Source of the DNA: Vibrio mytili
GTDB lineage: Bacteria; Pseudomonadota; Gammaproteobacteria; Enterobacterales; Vibrionaceae
Length of the DNA: 64,000 nt
Assembly: GCF_000830505.1 (NCBI RefSeq)
Contig: NZ_JXOK01000010.1
Location: 175,105 to 239,104, forward strand
Reading direction: 5' to 3'
Under the pieces are notes generated by a model that was not told the origin of the DNA, did no database searches, and was given only the letters and a program-made list of their open reading frames with translations. Shown in pieces: positions 1 to 8,200 of this stretch. The position numbers and the translations under genes are program-made. Every line of letters starts with the position of its first letter. Within the stretch, counting starts at the first letter, position 1.

Positions 1-124
1 GGGTTAATACCATATCACGGTAAAAACCAAGTATCGTTTCGATGTCTGCCCAATTGGGTAGCGGGGAGACTAGGTTCCCATGATGGTCGATAAACCTGTG
101 CATGGGTAATGCTTGAACGTTCAT
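1..124 (-). CDS. 2-oxoacid dehydrogenase E1 alpha subunit, N-terminal fragment
   Basis: Only the first 41 codons are in the window; the gene runs off the left edge. It reads from an ATG at 124 preceded by a good AGGAG ribosome binding site. The residues (MHRFIDHHGN, then LPNWADIETILGFYRDMVL) fit the N-terminus of thiamine-diphosphate-dependent E1 alpha subunits of the pyruvate or branched-chain 2-oxoacid dehydrogenase type, where a short dG...P segment precedes a Y-x-x-M-v-l-t-R helix. No catalytic residue is visible in this piece, so the substrate cannot be decided. E1 beta and E2 would be expected further left, outside the window. Confidence 0.55.
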   Translation of the reverse strand, partial: MNVQALPMHRFIDHHGNLVSPLPNWADIETILGFYRDMVLT

Positions 125-698
125 CTCAAGCTCCTTTTGTCGCTGCTGGTCTTTTGGACTGCAGCTGCTCATTATAAAAACAAAGCTCGTATGGGTACTC
201 AAACTTTGTCGTTAACTTAAAAAGCTTTTTAAACGTAAAAACGCTACAGTCAAAAGCAGTTAACACAGTGAACATGTTGTTAGCGCATAGGGTGTCATAC
301 TCAACCTGTTGATTGATTTTTATTGTCACTCGCTAAAGTAAGTGTAAACAAAATGTTAAAGTGTGCTGTAATTATCCCATAAGCCGTTAGTAAAGTTTTG
401 CTTACACCCTGATGAAGTAGTGTAATATTCTGAATTTTTACGAACGACTTTAAAGTGCATGAATGTAATCACTAGACTTTGCTTAATAAGCGTAATTAAA
501 TGGCGAGCGAGGTTTAGCGTTTTGATTGTGAAGAGAGGCAAAAAGCAAATGTCTTCCCATGAGAAAAGAATCAAGGTAGTGTAACCGCGCGCTATGTTCG
601 CAAATAAGTCCAAACCAACGTACTAGAAAAATATTGCGAGTTTGTTGGGTATTGGAACGTTTTACCCCTGAGTTGAGTTAGGTTTGTATGGAGAAGTT
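125..698. other. Intergenic region between divergent genes
   Basis: This 574-base AT-rich stretch separates the leftward E1 alpha gene from the rightward dioxygenase-like gene, so it must hold both promoters. Two leftward open frames of 67 and 85 codons lie here, but they lack good ribosome binding sites and their translations look non-protein-like. I see no convincing RNA gene or terminator. Confidence 0.5.
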
Positions 699-1025
699 AT
701 GTATCACGCTCACGTTTATTTCCCTTTAAGACAGCAAGAGAAAGCACAGGCGATCAATGAGATCATTCGTCAAGAGCGCCAAGATGTATTGCGTGTGTAC
801 CCATTGGTTGGACGATTGGTTGGACCACATAAGATGCCGATGTTTGAAATTCATTTCGAATCACTCAGTGAAGAGTTTTTGGCTTGGTTAGATAACATTC
901 GTGGAGACTTTTCTGTTCTCATTCATCCGGCTAGCGAAGATGAGTTACTCGACCATACTGAGAGAGCCATTTGGCTAGGGCGAGAGTTGGGCATTTTTGA
1001 AGATAAACTGGATACCGGGAAATAG
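699..1025 (+). CDS. DOPA 4,5-dioxygenase family protein
   Basis: 108 residues, matching the small DOPA_dioxygen family (aromatic ring-cleaving dioxygenase-like). The N-terminus carries the family H-x-H-x-YF motif (HAHVYF, residues 3-8), followed by VGPHKMPM (41-48), a histidine in FEIHFE (H52) and LIHP (74-77), which together would form the metal site. The ATG at 699 is chosen because GGAG lies 5 bases upstream; a TTG at 684 is in frame but has no such signal. Family members cleave catechol rings in fungi and plants, but the physiological substrate of bacterial versions is mostly unknown. It stands alone, with no obvious operon partner. Confidence 0.8.
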   Translation: MYHAHVYFPLRQQEKAQAINEIIRQERQDVLRVYPLVGRLVGPHKMPMFEIHFESLSEEFLAWLDNIRGDFSVLIHPASEDELLDHTERAIWLGRELGIFEDKLDTGK

Positions 1026-1121
1026 TCATCTAAACTTCTAAATTAAAAGCGCCTAACCGAAACTCAAGGCAAGAGCTTAACTAGGCTTTCCAAGGCTGTT
1101 TGGGCCAAGAAGGAAAAGGGT

Positions 1122-1751
1122 ATGTTAACGATACTCCTAGTTGGATTAGCACTGTATATATTTTGGCTACTATTTAATAATACGCCTGTGCTTGCTGAGG
1201 GGTATCCACAAAGCATACGCCCGTCGATAGGGCCCACCCAAGATCACGAGGAGTGGCGGGATTACTATGTTACAGTATTCAAACCATTCAGCTCGCAAAC
1301 CACTTTCTACGCCATCGCTTATTTTGCGCACTTTGTTGCCGCTGCCAACGGCATTTCGTGGGCCACAGTTTATGAAGGCGATTATCCACTCATAATCAGT
1401 AGGTATGGCAGTTACTTTATACTCAACACCTATGATACGTTACTCGCGTCCGGTTTTATCGCACTGGCTTTGTTTATTATTAACTGGCAAATCGCGATAC
1501 ATTGTACTGAGTTCATTAGCCAATATTTAGTTCGGTTTGTCATCATCACTCGTGTCCGCTTTGTAGCAATGAGCTTGGTGTTATGTAGTTATTTATCTTA
1601 TCTGCTTACCATCAGTATTTTTTGGCTTTTTCAGGAAAGCTATTCGTTTTGGTATGGGTTGACGGTTTCACCATTGTTTTTATTGATAGCCTTGTTGGTT
1701 ATGGCTGTTTTACCTTCTGCCTCAAAGAGTAAGGTAAAAAAGAATCAGTAA
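1122..1751 (+). CDS. Hypothetical membrane protein
   Basis: 209 residues, not recognised. The start has an AAGGAAAAGGG tract directly before the ATG. Hydrophobic segments lie at about residues 2-19, 103-122, 145-169 and 178-198, with a roughly 80-residue soluble region between the first and second that is rich in aromatic residues (segments around W45, Y48, Y49 and F53). The C-terminus ends in a basic tail (SKSKVKKNQ), which suggests a cytoplasmic end. It is followed 77 bases later by yegD in the same direction, so co-transcription is possible, but no functional link is evident. Confidence 0.65.
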   Translation: MLTILLVGLALYIFWLLFNNTPVLAEGYPQSIRPSIGPTQDHEEWRDYYVTVFKPFSSQTTFYAIAYFAHFVAAANGISWATVYEGDYPLIISRYGSYFILNTYDTLLASGFIALALFIINWQIAIHCTEFISQYLVRFVIITRVRFVAMSLVLCSYLSYLLTISIFWLFQESYSFWYGLTVSPLFLLIALLVMAVLPSASKSKVKKNQ

Positions 1752-1828
1752 CCAAAGGCGTTGCTGTGTATACATTTTGTGGACATTGGGTTAGCATTGC
1801 CGCCTTTTTTTCGTGAGTAGGAAGGATT

Positions 1829-3181
1829 ATGTACATCGGCTTTGACTATGGCACAGCAAACTGTTCAGTGGCAAAAATGGAATCTGGTGAGCCTAAATTG
1901 CTCAACCTTGAAGAGGCTTACACATACATTCCTTCTACTCTCGCGGCACCGACCCGTGAGTCAGTCTCCGAGCACTTATTTCGTCATCGTGACATCAAAC
2001 CAATTGATCAGGTTGGTGAACAGGTGTTGCGTCGAGCCATAAACTTAAATCGAGAAGAAAGCATCGAACTTGAACCTGAAGATATTGTCTTTGGGCAGGC
2101 AGCTCTCGATCGGTACTTAGAAGATCCTCGCGATATTTATTACGTCAAATCACCTAAATCTTTCTTGGGCGCATCTGGTTTGCGTGATGTTCAGTTAAGC
2201 TTTTTTGAAGATTTGGTGTGCGCAATGATGGATAACATTAAAGCGCAAGCGGAAAAGGATGCACAAGAAATCATAACCGATGCAGTCATTGGTCGTCCGG
2301 TTAACTTTCATGGTCGCGGTGGTGAAATCGCAAACCGACAAGCTGAAGGTATTTTATTAAACGCTGCCAAACGTGCTGGCTTTAGAAACATAGAATTTCA
2401 ATATGAACCGGTGGCTGCGGGCCTAGAATACGAAGCGACGCTTAGCGAAGATAGGACGGTTCTTGTTGTCGATATTGGGGGCGGTACGACGGACTGCTCG
2501 TTAATAAAAATGGGACCATCTTGGCGAGGGAAATCAGACAGAACCGCAAGCCTACTTGCGCACAGTGGTCAGCGTGTAGGTGGCAATGATCTCGATATTG
2601 CATTGGCATTTAAACAACTCATGTTCCCATTTGGAATGGAAAGTAAAATGGAGTCGGGCATTGTTATGCCCAAGACCCAGTTCTGGAATCCCATCGCTAT
2701 TAATAATGTCGAAGCGCAAAATGATTTCTACTCGCGTGACAACTTGTCCGCTTTGAAACTGCTTCAAAAGCAGGCGCAAGAGCCAGACAAGCTCACGCGT
2801 TTGCTTGAGGTTTACCACGAATCCTTGGGCTATAACATTGTTCGACGCGCAGAAGAGGCAAAAGTGGCGCTCTCAGATCAGGCATCATACCGAGCAGGGA
2901 TTAACCTACTGTCAGAGTTAATCGAAGTGGATGTTGAGCGTGACGAAATGATTGCTGCTATCGAGTCACCGAAGAACAAGATGACTGCATTGGTCACGGA
3001 AGCGGTTGAACAGGCCGGTGTAAAACCGGATGCTATATTCATGACGGGTGGGTCAGCTCGATCGCCAATTCTGCGTGATGCAGTGCAGACTGTATTGCCA
3101 GATATTCCTGTCGTGAGCGGTAATTACTTTGGTTCGGTGACCGCTGGTTTAGCGCGTTGGGCAGAAGTCTGCTTTAAGTAA
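1829..3181 (+). CDS. yegD: Hsp70-like chaperone YegD
   Basis: 450 residues, the length of E. coli YegD and much shorter than DnaK because the substrate-binding and lid regions are missing or reduced. Actin/Hsp70 ATPase signatures are clear: phosphate 1 loop FDYGTANCSVA (5-15), phosphate 2 loop VVDIGGGTTDCS near 212-223, the adenosine segment MTGGSARSP near 405-413, and the conserved C-terminal GSVTAGLARWAEV. A good GGAAGG site precedes the ATG. The family is a proposed Hsp70-type chaperone of uncertain client range. No J-protein or nucleotide-exchange factor is adjacent; the J-domain protein in this window is 35 kb away. Confidence 0.93.
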   Translation: MYIGFDYGTANCSVAKMESGEPKLLNLEEAYTYIPSTLAAPTRESVSEHLFRHRDIKPIDQVGEQVLRRAINLNREESIELEPEDIVFGQAALDRYLEDPRDIYYVKSPKSFLGASGLRDVQLSFFEDLVCAMMDNIKAQAEKDAQEIITDAVIGRPVNFHGRGGEIANRQAEGILLNAAKRAGFRNIEFQYEPVAAGLEYEATLSEDRTVLVVDIGGGTTDCSLIKMGPSWRGKSDRTASLLAHSGQRVGGNDLDIALAFKQLMFPFGMESKMESGIVMPKTQFWNPIAINNVEAQNDFYSRDNLSALKLLQKQAQEPDKLTRLLEVYHESLGYNIVRRAEEAKVALSDQASYRAGINLLSELIEVDVERDEMIAAIESPKNKMTALVTEAVEQAGVKPDAIFMTGGSARSPILRDAVQTVLPDIPVVSGNYFGSVTAGLARWAEVCFK

Positions 3182-3223
3182 ACATTTTAGTGACGCCGTC
3201 ACTTAAATGTTGTCAGCTTTACT

Positions 3224-3254
3224 AAAAAAACAGCCCGACTAAATGATCGGGCTG
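3224..3254 (-). terminator. Rho-independent terminator for the copper chaperone gene
   Basis: A perfect 8-bp stem (3231-3238 with 3247-3254, loop of 8) is flanked by seven A on the left, giving a U run for leftward transcription. It sits 31 bases past the stop of the PCu(A)C gene and may also weakly stop yegD transcripts from the other side. Confidence 0.8.
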
Positions 3255-3284
3255 TATAAATTATGTATGTTTATTGAAGCATAT

Positions 3285-3758
3285 TTAATGGTTCATATGT
3301 TTTTCCATATGGCCTTTATTTTCTACTGCGACTTCAACGTTCACTTTGCCCGCATGCTTAAACGTCAGTGTCATAGGGAAACGATCACCTTCTTTTAGTG
3401 ATTTTTTCGGGTTGAAAATCATCAAATGAAAGCTTCCTGGTTCGAGTGACACACTACCGTTTGCAGGCACCGGGATTTCGTCAACCTTAACCATTTTCAT
3501 TACACCATCTTCACTTATGTGATTATGCAGTTCTACATGTCCGGCAATCGGGCTCTCTGCTGCAATCAGAGCATCGTTTGAATCACTGTGGTTATTTAGT
3601 TGAAGGAAGCCGCCAATCACAGGCGCGTTCGGTGGCGCTTCACGAGTCCATGGATGACCAATGTGAATTCCGTCTGATTCGTATTCGTGAGCAACGCCAA
3701 CTGAACTGGCCATGAGTGCGACAAGAGTGATAGCAACAATTTTAATATGTTTAAGCAT
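3285..3758 (-). CDS. Periplasmic copper chaperone PCu(A)C
   Basis: 157 residues with a signal peptide (residues 1-23, ending around GVA). The copper-binding motif of the family, H-x10-M-x21-H-x-M, is met exactly by H78, M89, H111 and M113. The last residues (HMEKHMNH) add further His/Met ligands. Family members bind Cu(I) in the periplasm and deliver it to the CuA or CuB site of cytochrome oxidases. An AAGGAA site lies 6 bases before the ATG. The leftward DUF2946-like gene 89 bases upstream probably belongs to the same copper-related unit, and a strong terminator follows. Confidence 0.93.
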   Translation of the reverse strand: MLKHIKIVAITLVALMASSVGVAHEYESDGIHIGHPWTREAPPNAPVIGGFLQLNNHSDSNDALIAAESPIAGHVELHNHISEDGVMKMVKVDEIPVPANGSVSLEPGSFHLMIFNPKKSLKEGDRFPMTLTFKHAGKVNVEVAVENKGHMEKHMNH

Positions 3759-3847
3759 GTTTTTTCCTTTTGAATGATTTTATTACCCTTGAGCAAAGCT
3801 CTGAGGTAGGTTTTGATTATTTATGTACCTGACTTTGCAAAAAGTCG

Positions 3848-4309
3848 CTAGGCAGGAAAAACAAAAGGTGGAGAGTGCTTTGGCGCAACAAACTTGTAAG
3901 TTGACTGATTACTTTGAGTAAAGTGGTAGGGTGTCGGTCTGTCTTTGGCGCGTTGTATCCAATGGATGGAGCCAAGATAGAGTCCTAGGGCGACAAATAT
4001 AAAAAATTGAACCGCTTGCAACAACGGACACTTAAATTGAATTGTGTCATGCAAATGCAGATTCTCAATAAAACTTGAGGACGCGTGAGTATTAGCGACA
4101 ATAAGGGTGTTGATATCTACCCATTTAAAACCGTCGGCAGTACATAACAACACCTTTTCATTTTGGACGTCGTTGAGCCAGTTTGTGCTGTGTACTTGTG
4201 TTGGGTTAAGTGCTGCAGTGGAAGCAAGGTACAACTGAAACAACACCGCGATAATGATCGCTAAAGCGGTTACGCGTTGCTTTGTATGTTGTATAGGATT
4301 GTTTTCCAT
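3848..4309 (-). CDS. DUF2946-like membrane protein
   Basis: 153 residues with an N-terminal hydrophobic segment (about 13-35) and a second one near 98-118. The pattern of LLCTADGFKW, a KCPLL segment and a proline-rich C-terminus (PKHSPPFVFPA) resembles DUF2946 proteins, which are often found beside copper transport and copper chaperone genes. The resemblance comes from motif layout, not a full alignment. The gene precedes the PCu(A)C gene in the same direction, supporting a copper-linked role. The ATG at 4309 has only a poor ribosome binding site, so the start is uncertain. Confidence 0.55.
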   Translation of the reverse strand: MENNPIQHTKQRVTALAIIIAVLFQLYLASTAALNPTQVHSTNWLNDVQNEKVLLCTADGFKWVDINTLIVANTHASSSFIENLHLHDTIQFKCPLLQAVQFFIFVALGLYLGSIHWIQRAKDRPTPYHFTQSNQSTYKFVAPKHSPPFVFPA

Positions 4310-4668
4310 ATGTTGGCACTTGGTTAGATTCGCCGAAGGATATTAACAGATGCACATCTCAAATGTAACGGCGAGATATAAAGATGGTGACAAAAGTGTA
4401 TTCTACTTTGTTGTTAGGTTTGAATGATAGTCGTCAGCCGCATCAAAGCTACGATGATAATACCTTGTGTTTCGTGCATCGGGCAAAGGTGAATGATGGT
4501 TTTACATCCTAGATTTGCAGAATCTCAGTACAAAGTGGCCATCTATTCTTCACTTGTTTTGCATTAACGGAATTATGACAGAAATTTAATACAGGATACG
4601 GTATTCTCACGCTCCTTTGTATACCCCTGAGCGCCTGTCGGGTTGCCAAATCTAAAGTAATTTCTCAC
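4310..4668. other. Intergenic region between divergent genes
   Basis: 359 bases separating the copper unit (leftward) from the coiled-coil membrane protein (rightward). It should contain both promoters. No hairpin with a T run and no coding frame of interest was seen. Confidence 0.5.
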
Positions 4669-5721
4669 ATGAAGTACCAACAACAAATTGGATATCGTTA
4701 CCCAAAAGGTCGATTTGCCATGGTGAGCGTTTATACATTCACTGGGGCAGCGATTTTAGCTTCGACCATATTTTCTCTTCTGCTATTTTTGTCTATTGAT
4801 GAAGATCCAATGATGCGAACTTTATTTGGTGGATTGGCCGTCATCTTCGAAGCGGGTAAGTTTTACGCTTGGTATGAGTATGGTGAGCGTCGAGCGCACC
4901 GAAACTACTCCGGTGCGATTACCGCTTTAGTGTTTTACATGGTACTGGCGATCATCTCAATCGGAGGAAGTATTGGTGGTATCAATAGCGCAACCAATAG
5001 CGCTCAGAGCCATATTTCTGTAGAACAGGCAAAAGTAGAAGCATTTAATCGTCAGATTGCAGCGATAGATAAACAGATCGAGCTAAACAACAAGGCCGCG
5101 CAGAAATACATCGAGATGGAACGTATCGCTACGGGCGTAAGCCGAATCCAGGACCAAAACAAAAAGCTTCGTGAGGAACAGCAAAGCTTGGCAATGAAGC
5201 GCGATAGCTTACCTCCGGTGACGCAAGGCTCCGTCATTGGACTCATTGACAGTTTGGCAAACGCGTTTGGTATTAGTTCTCAAAAAGCGCAATTATGGTT
5301 GGTGGTCTTTTTATCCATTTTACTCGATTTTTTTGCCGCATTTTTTGTTGGCCTGATAGGGGAAGAACAGCGTTTTCGTCACTTTTATCGACGCCAGGAA
5401 GGCATCACAATCGATACCAGGCGGGACTTAGAGCCAGTACCCGCTGGATATCTTCCTCATATCACGGAGGATATCAAAGAGCAGGTAGAACAAGTCGAGC
5501 TTGAATCATCAGACCCCGAACCGCCCAAAAGTATGTTGGAGCAAGTGAGTGACGCGCTCAAAACTAAACAAATCACGTGTACTAAAAAGGCTGTGGCTCA
5601 ACACTTTAAGTTATCTGCTGAAGACGTCGACAATGTATTTGGACAATTAGCAGAGCAAGGGTTAGTTGGGAAGAAAGCTAATCACCACTATCATTGGATT
5701 GGTAACGCCGAGCTGGCATAG
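4669..5721 (+). CDS. Four-helix membrane protein with coiled coil and C-terminal winged-helix-like domain
   Basis: 350 residues, function not known. Predicted membrane segments lie at about 17-42, 51-68, 80-104 and 206-232. A long heptad-rich segment (about 115-180, rich in K, E, Q, A and L) sits between the third and fourth segments and looks like a coiled coil. After an acidic linker (near 262-285) the C-terminal 60 residues (ALKTKQITCTKKAVAQHFKL onward) resemble a winged helix-turn-helix domain. A membrane protein with a cytoplasmic DNA- or protein-binding module is an unusual layout. The ribosome binding site is weak. It is not in an evident operon. Confidence 0.7.
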   Translation: MKYQQQIGYRYPKGRFAMVSVYTFTGAAILASTIFSLLLFLSIDEDPMMRTLFGGLAVIFEAGKFYAWYEYGERRAHRNYSGAITALVFYMVLAIISIGGSIGGINSATNSAQSHISVEQAKVEAFNRQIAAIDKQIELNNKAAQKYIEMERIATGVSRIQDQNKKLREEQQSLAMKRDSLPPVTQGSVIGLIDSLANAFGISSQKAQLWLVVFLSILLDFFAAFFVGLIGEEQRFRHFYRRQEGITIDTRRDLEPVPAGYLPHITEDIKEQVEQVELESSDPEPPKSMLEQVSDALKTKQITCTKKAVAQHFKLSAEDVDNVFGQLAEQGLVGKKANHHYHWIGNAELA

Positions 5722-5985
5722 AGAAAAATAATAGCAACGACATCAGTTTGGCACAGCTCCGAGAATTGGTCGAGCAACTATTGGGCGAGCGATTATTGGG
5801 GACTGTTCATGTCATCCGATCTCTATGTGTATTAAATGTTTGTGATTAAACATAAGCGTTCATTAAATTGATATCGAGTTGTAATATTATTGTAATATTT
5901 ATGTGATTGCTTAAAAAGCAGGGTTCTGGCATAGTGACAGCGAAGCTTTGAAAATGGTTCTTAGCTTTAAATTTGGAGGTTACTT

Positions 5986-6084
5986 ATGCACAATGAAATG
6001 ATTCAGCATTCACGCTTTGGCATTATTGGCCGCTCTTTTATGGTATCAGCACTGATGATTGCAGGGGTGTTCATACTAATATAA
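5986..6084 (+). CDS. Small 32-residue membrane peptide
   Basis: A 33-codon ORF with an ideal ribosome binding site (GGAGGT at 5975-5980, 5 bases before the ATG). The peptide starts MHNEMIQHSRFG and then has one hydrophobic helix (about residues 13-32) that ends at the stop. A strong hairpin follows at 6133-6163. The Shine-Dalgarno, single helix and isolated transcription unit are typical of the small membrane proteins that standard annotation misses. Function unknown. Confidence 0.55.
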   Translation: MHNEMIQHSRFGIIGRSFMVSALMIAGVFILI

Positions 6085-6132
6085 AGACTGCTAAGGGTCG
6101 TTCCTGACTCGCATAAAGCAACGTTAACTTCA

Positions 6133-6163
6133 GGGAATTACCTTATTCTTATAAGGTATTCCC
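6133..6163 (+). terminator. Possible terminator hairpin after the small membrane ORF
   Basis: Stem of 12 bp with one bulged T (6133-6138 with 6158-6163, 6140-6145 with 6152-6157) and a 6-base loop. There is no T run after it, so it may be an mRNA-end or processing structure rather than a classical terminator. Confidence 0.4.
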
Positions 6164-6367
6164 CGGAGAATCTTCCCCAAGTTGTCATTTCTCTTTTCTA
6201 GTCCTAATAAAACAACCTTAACCTTAGTCGCCGTCATTCAAACAAAGGCTTACTCCAGGCAGCTGCTACAAATCTCCGTCACTATTATGAATGCACTCTG
6301 CCTCGGTTGGGTTTACTGTCTATTTGCTTTATATTGCAAGAAAGTCACAGAACAAAGGAGCAGTGAA

Positions 6368-6805
6368 TTGATCACTATTCAGCCCGCAACGAAAGACGAT
6401 TTATTTGCCGTTTTTACTCTAGAAAATACCTTGTTTGGCGAACATGCCTATCCTCAATTTTTCTTTAGACAAGCATTTGATTGTTGGGGTGAAAGCTTGT
6501 TAGTTGCGAAAGATTGCGATCAAGTCGCAGGCTACCTTCTTTTGACGACCAGTTCTGACCATAACCAATATTGGATAATGTCACTTGCCGTGAGTACTCA
6601 GCATCAAGGTAAAGGCGTTGCAAGGTCGTTAATCCGTCGTGCTATTGAGCCACTTCCAAAAGGCGCTAAAGTAAGCCTTACCGTTGAGCCTAACAACCAA
6701 GCTGCGCGAACTTTGTATCTATCGTTAGGATTTGAGATCGTATCGGAAGAGGTGAATTACTTCGGTGACGAAGAGTCGAGACTAGTGATGGAACTTATTA
6801 AGTAA
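6368..6805 (+). CDS. GNAT family acetyltransferase (RimI-like)
   Basis: The open frame extends back to 6182, but I place the start at a TTG at 6368 because AAGGAG lies at 6355-6360 with 7-base spacing, and the family similarity begins right after it (ITIQPATKDDLFAV). The 145-residue product has the acetyl-CoA binding core: a beta strand ending in MSLAVSTQHQGKGVARSLI (the Q-x-x-G-x-G/A motif) and the C-terminal N-x-x-A-x-x-L-Y-x-x-x-G-F motif (NNQAARTLYLSLGFE). This is the layout of RimI and other N-alpha or small-molecule acetyltransferases. The substrate cannot be predicted. Confidence 0.85.
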   Translation: MITIQPATKDDLFAVFTLENTLFGEHAYPQFFFRQAFDCWGESLLVAKDCDQVAGYLLLTTSSDHNQYWIMSLAVSTQHQGKGVARSLIRRAIEPLPKGAKVSLTVEPNNQAARTLYLSLGFEIVSEEVNYFGDEESRLVMELIK

Positions 6806-6914
6806 CACTGCACGATAAAGAGTAGTGTTTGCACTTTGACAGTGCAGTTAATACCAATAATATTATTTTGTAGCAACTTAAGCCATTGTAAAAAGGTGTT
6901 TTAAAAAGTTGGCC

Positions 6915-7071
6915 CCCAATTTGCTTTGTTACGATTGTCCATCGTTAACTCGATGTGCCGCTCTTCATAGCAGGCGAAGAGCGGGTAGGGTATTACTTAC
7001 TTTGATTGTACTAACAGCGTTTAAGGCTTTTAAGCAGTGCAACCTCTCTCGGTTCGAGAGAGGTTTTTTTT
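6915..7071 (+). ncRNA. Candidate small RNA or 5' leader with intrinsic terminator
   Basis: Three hairpins in a row without a credible ORF: 6940-6944 with 6951-6955 (5 bp); 6958-6966 with 6976-6984 (perfect 9 bp, loop of 9); and a terminator stem 7041-7051 with 7055-7065 followed by a run of T to 7071. The terminator lies about 90 bases before the ATG of the next gene and 235 bases after the previous stop. It therefore more probably ends an independent transcript than the upstream mRNA, or acts as an attenuator for the downstream gene. The left end is a guess. I do not recognise it as a known Vibrio sRNA such as Qrr, Spot 42 or RyhB. Confidence 0.35.
7041..7071 (+). terminator. Strong rho-independent terminator
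   Basis: An 11-bp perfect stem (7041-7051 with 7055-7065) with a tight loop, and T from 7064 to 7071. It is one of the best terminators in the window. Confidence 0.85.
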
Positions 7072-7160
7072 GTCTACGCATTTCCAAAACTTAGCGTTGA
7101 TTGTGTTGGGATAAGTTGTCAAACTGCGTTAATAACATACCTAAAGGAATACACGGAAAT

Positions 7161-8108
7161 ATGAGCAGCATTTTGGATTGTATCAGAACAGTTGGTCGTG
7201 GAGAGCGAGGTAGGAAGCCACTCAATTTTGAACAAGCTTATCGAGTGATGGATGAATACCTAAACGGCGAGTTTGACGACGATCAAATGGCGATGTTGCT
7301 GATGTTAATTCGTGTGCAGAATGAAACACAACAAGAGATTGCGGGTTTCGTTAAAGCATTTCAATCGCGTATGCCAGCGATAGGCGCAGATATTGATTGG
7401 CCATGCTATGCAGGGAAGCGTAAATCAGCAGGACACCCTTGGCACGTACTTGCTGCAAAGATTTTAGCCGACAACGGTCATAAAGTACTCATGCATGGCT
7501 ACCATGATCGTCAATCTGGTCGATTGCATGCAGAAGATTATCTCGATGAGTTTGGTATCGTAACAGCTAAGTCGGCAGAGGAAGCAAAACGTCTTTTGGC
7601 GGAGAAAAATATAGTATATCTGCCTTTAAGTGGATTTGCGCCCCAAGCCGAAACGATGATTAGCTGGAAAAACCGTTACGGATTAAGAACGCCTATCAAT
7701 ACGGTGGTGCGAGCGCTAAACCCCGGGCAAGCAACGATAGGTATTCGTGGTAGTTTTCATCCTGGTTTTCAACAGTTACACGCAGAAGTGGAGCATGAGA
7801 TCGGAAAAACACGTCACGCTGTGGTGTCGTTTAAAGGCCAGTCTGGTGAATCCGAATACAACCCGAAGGTCAGCCAAACAGTATGGTTAAGTCAGACTAA
7901 TGGTGTCTCCTCTCACTATTGGACAGAACAAATGTTATCCGAAGTGCCCGTGCCGAAGCGATGCCCGTTTGACACCCCTGAAGAAGACCTTAATCAAATG
8001 GTGAACACCGTTCTTGCTACAATGACTGTGGTTTTATTCGCCAAAATCCAAGATCGAGATAAGGCATTTGAGCAGGCTTTCTCTTATTGGCAGGCTTATT
8101 GTTCTTAG
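7161..8108 (+). CDS. ybiB: TrpD2/YbiB-like glycosyltransferase family 3 protein
   Basis: 315 residues from the ATG at 7161; the frame stays open back to 7101, but family similarity begins at MSSILDCIRTVGRGERGRKP. This is the N-terminal helical domain of the anthranilate phosphoribosyltransferase / nucleoside phosphorylase fold (YRVMDEYLNGEFDDDQMAML). The glycine-rich PRPP-binding loop of true TrpD is replaced here (AGKRKSAGHPW), as in the TrpD2/YbiB subfamily, which is reported to bind nucleic acid and not to make tryptophan. It lies alone, downstream of a strong terminator that could be an attenuator. Confidence 0.85.
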   Translation: MSSILDCIRTVGRGERGRKPLNFEQAYRVMDEYLNGEFDDDQMAMLLMLIRVQNETQQEIAGFVKAFQSRMPAIGADIDWPCYAGKRKSAGHPWHVLAAKILADNGHKVLMHGYHDRQSGRLHAEDYLDEFGIVTAKSAEEAKRLLAEKNIVYLPLSGFAPQAETMISWKNRYGLRTPINTVVRALNPGQATIGIRGSFHPGFQQLHAEVEHEIGKTRHAVVSFKGQSGESEYNPKVSQTVWLSQTNGVSSHYWTEQMLSEVPVPKRCPFDTPEEDLNQMVNTVLATMTVVLFAKIQDRDKAFEQAFSYWQAYCS

Positions 8109-8200
8109 GAGGCTGTTGGGATAAATAACTATCCTTTAAATTGAATCTAAGAAAGTAGATGGTTTATCGTTTTTTTGGTCTACGGATGTTTTTCAATCGG

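Larger units (their letters stand above)
6806..7160. other. Intergenic region with several hairpins
   Basis: 355 bases between the acetyltransferase and the TrpD2-like gene. It contains an inverted repeat just after the acetyltransferase stop (6807-6813 with 6842-6848), then the three-hairpin block listed as a candidate small RNA, and about 90 bases of leader before the next gene. Confidence 0.6.

Noticed and set aside
126..613. Two leftward open frames of 67 and 85 codons
   Set aside because: Their translations are cysteine- and phenylalanine-rich without recognisable motifs, there is no good ribosome binding site, and they lie in a region that must hold two promoters.
6909..7094. 61-codon ORF across the candidate sRNA
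   Set aside because: It spans two strong hairpins and a terminator, and its translation is cysteine/arginine-rich and low in plausibility.
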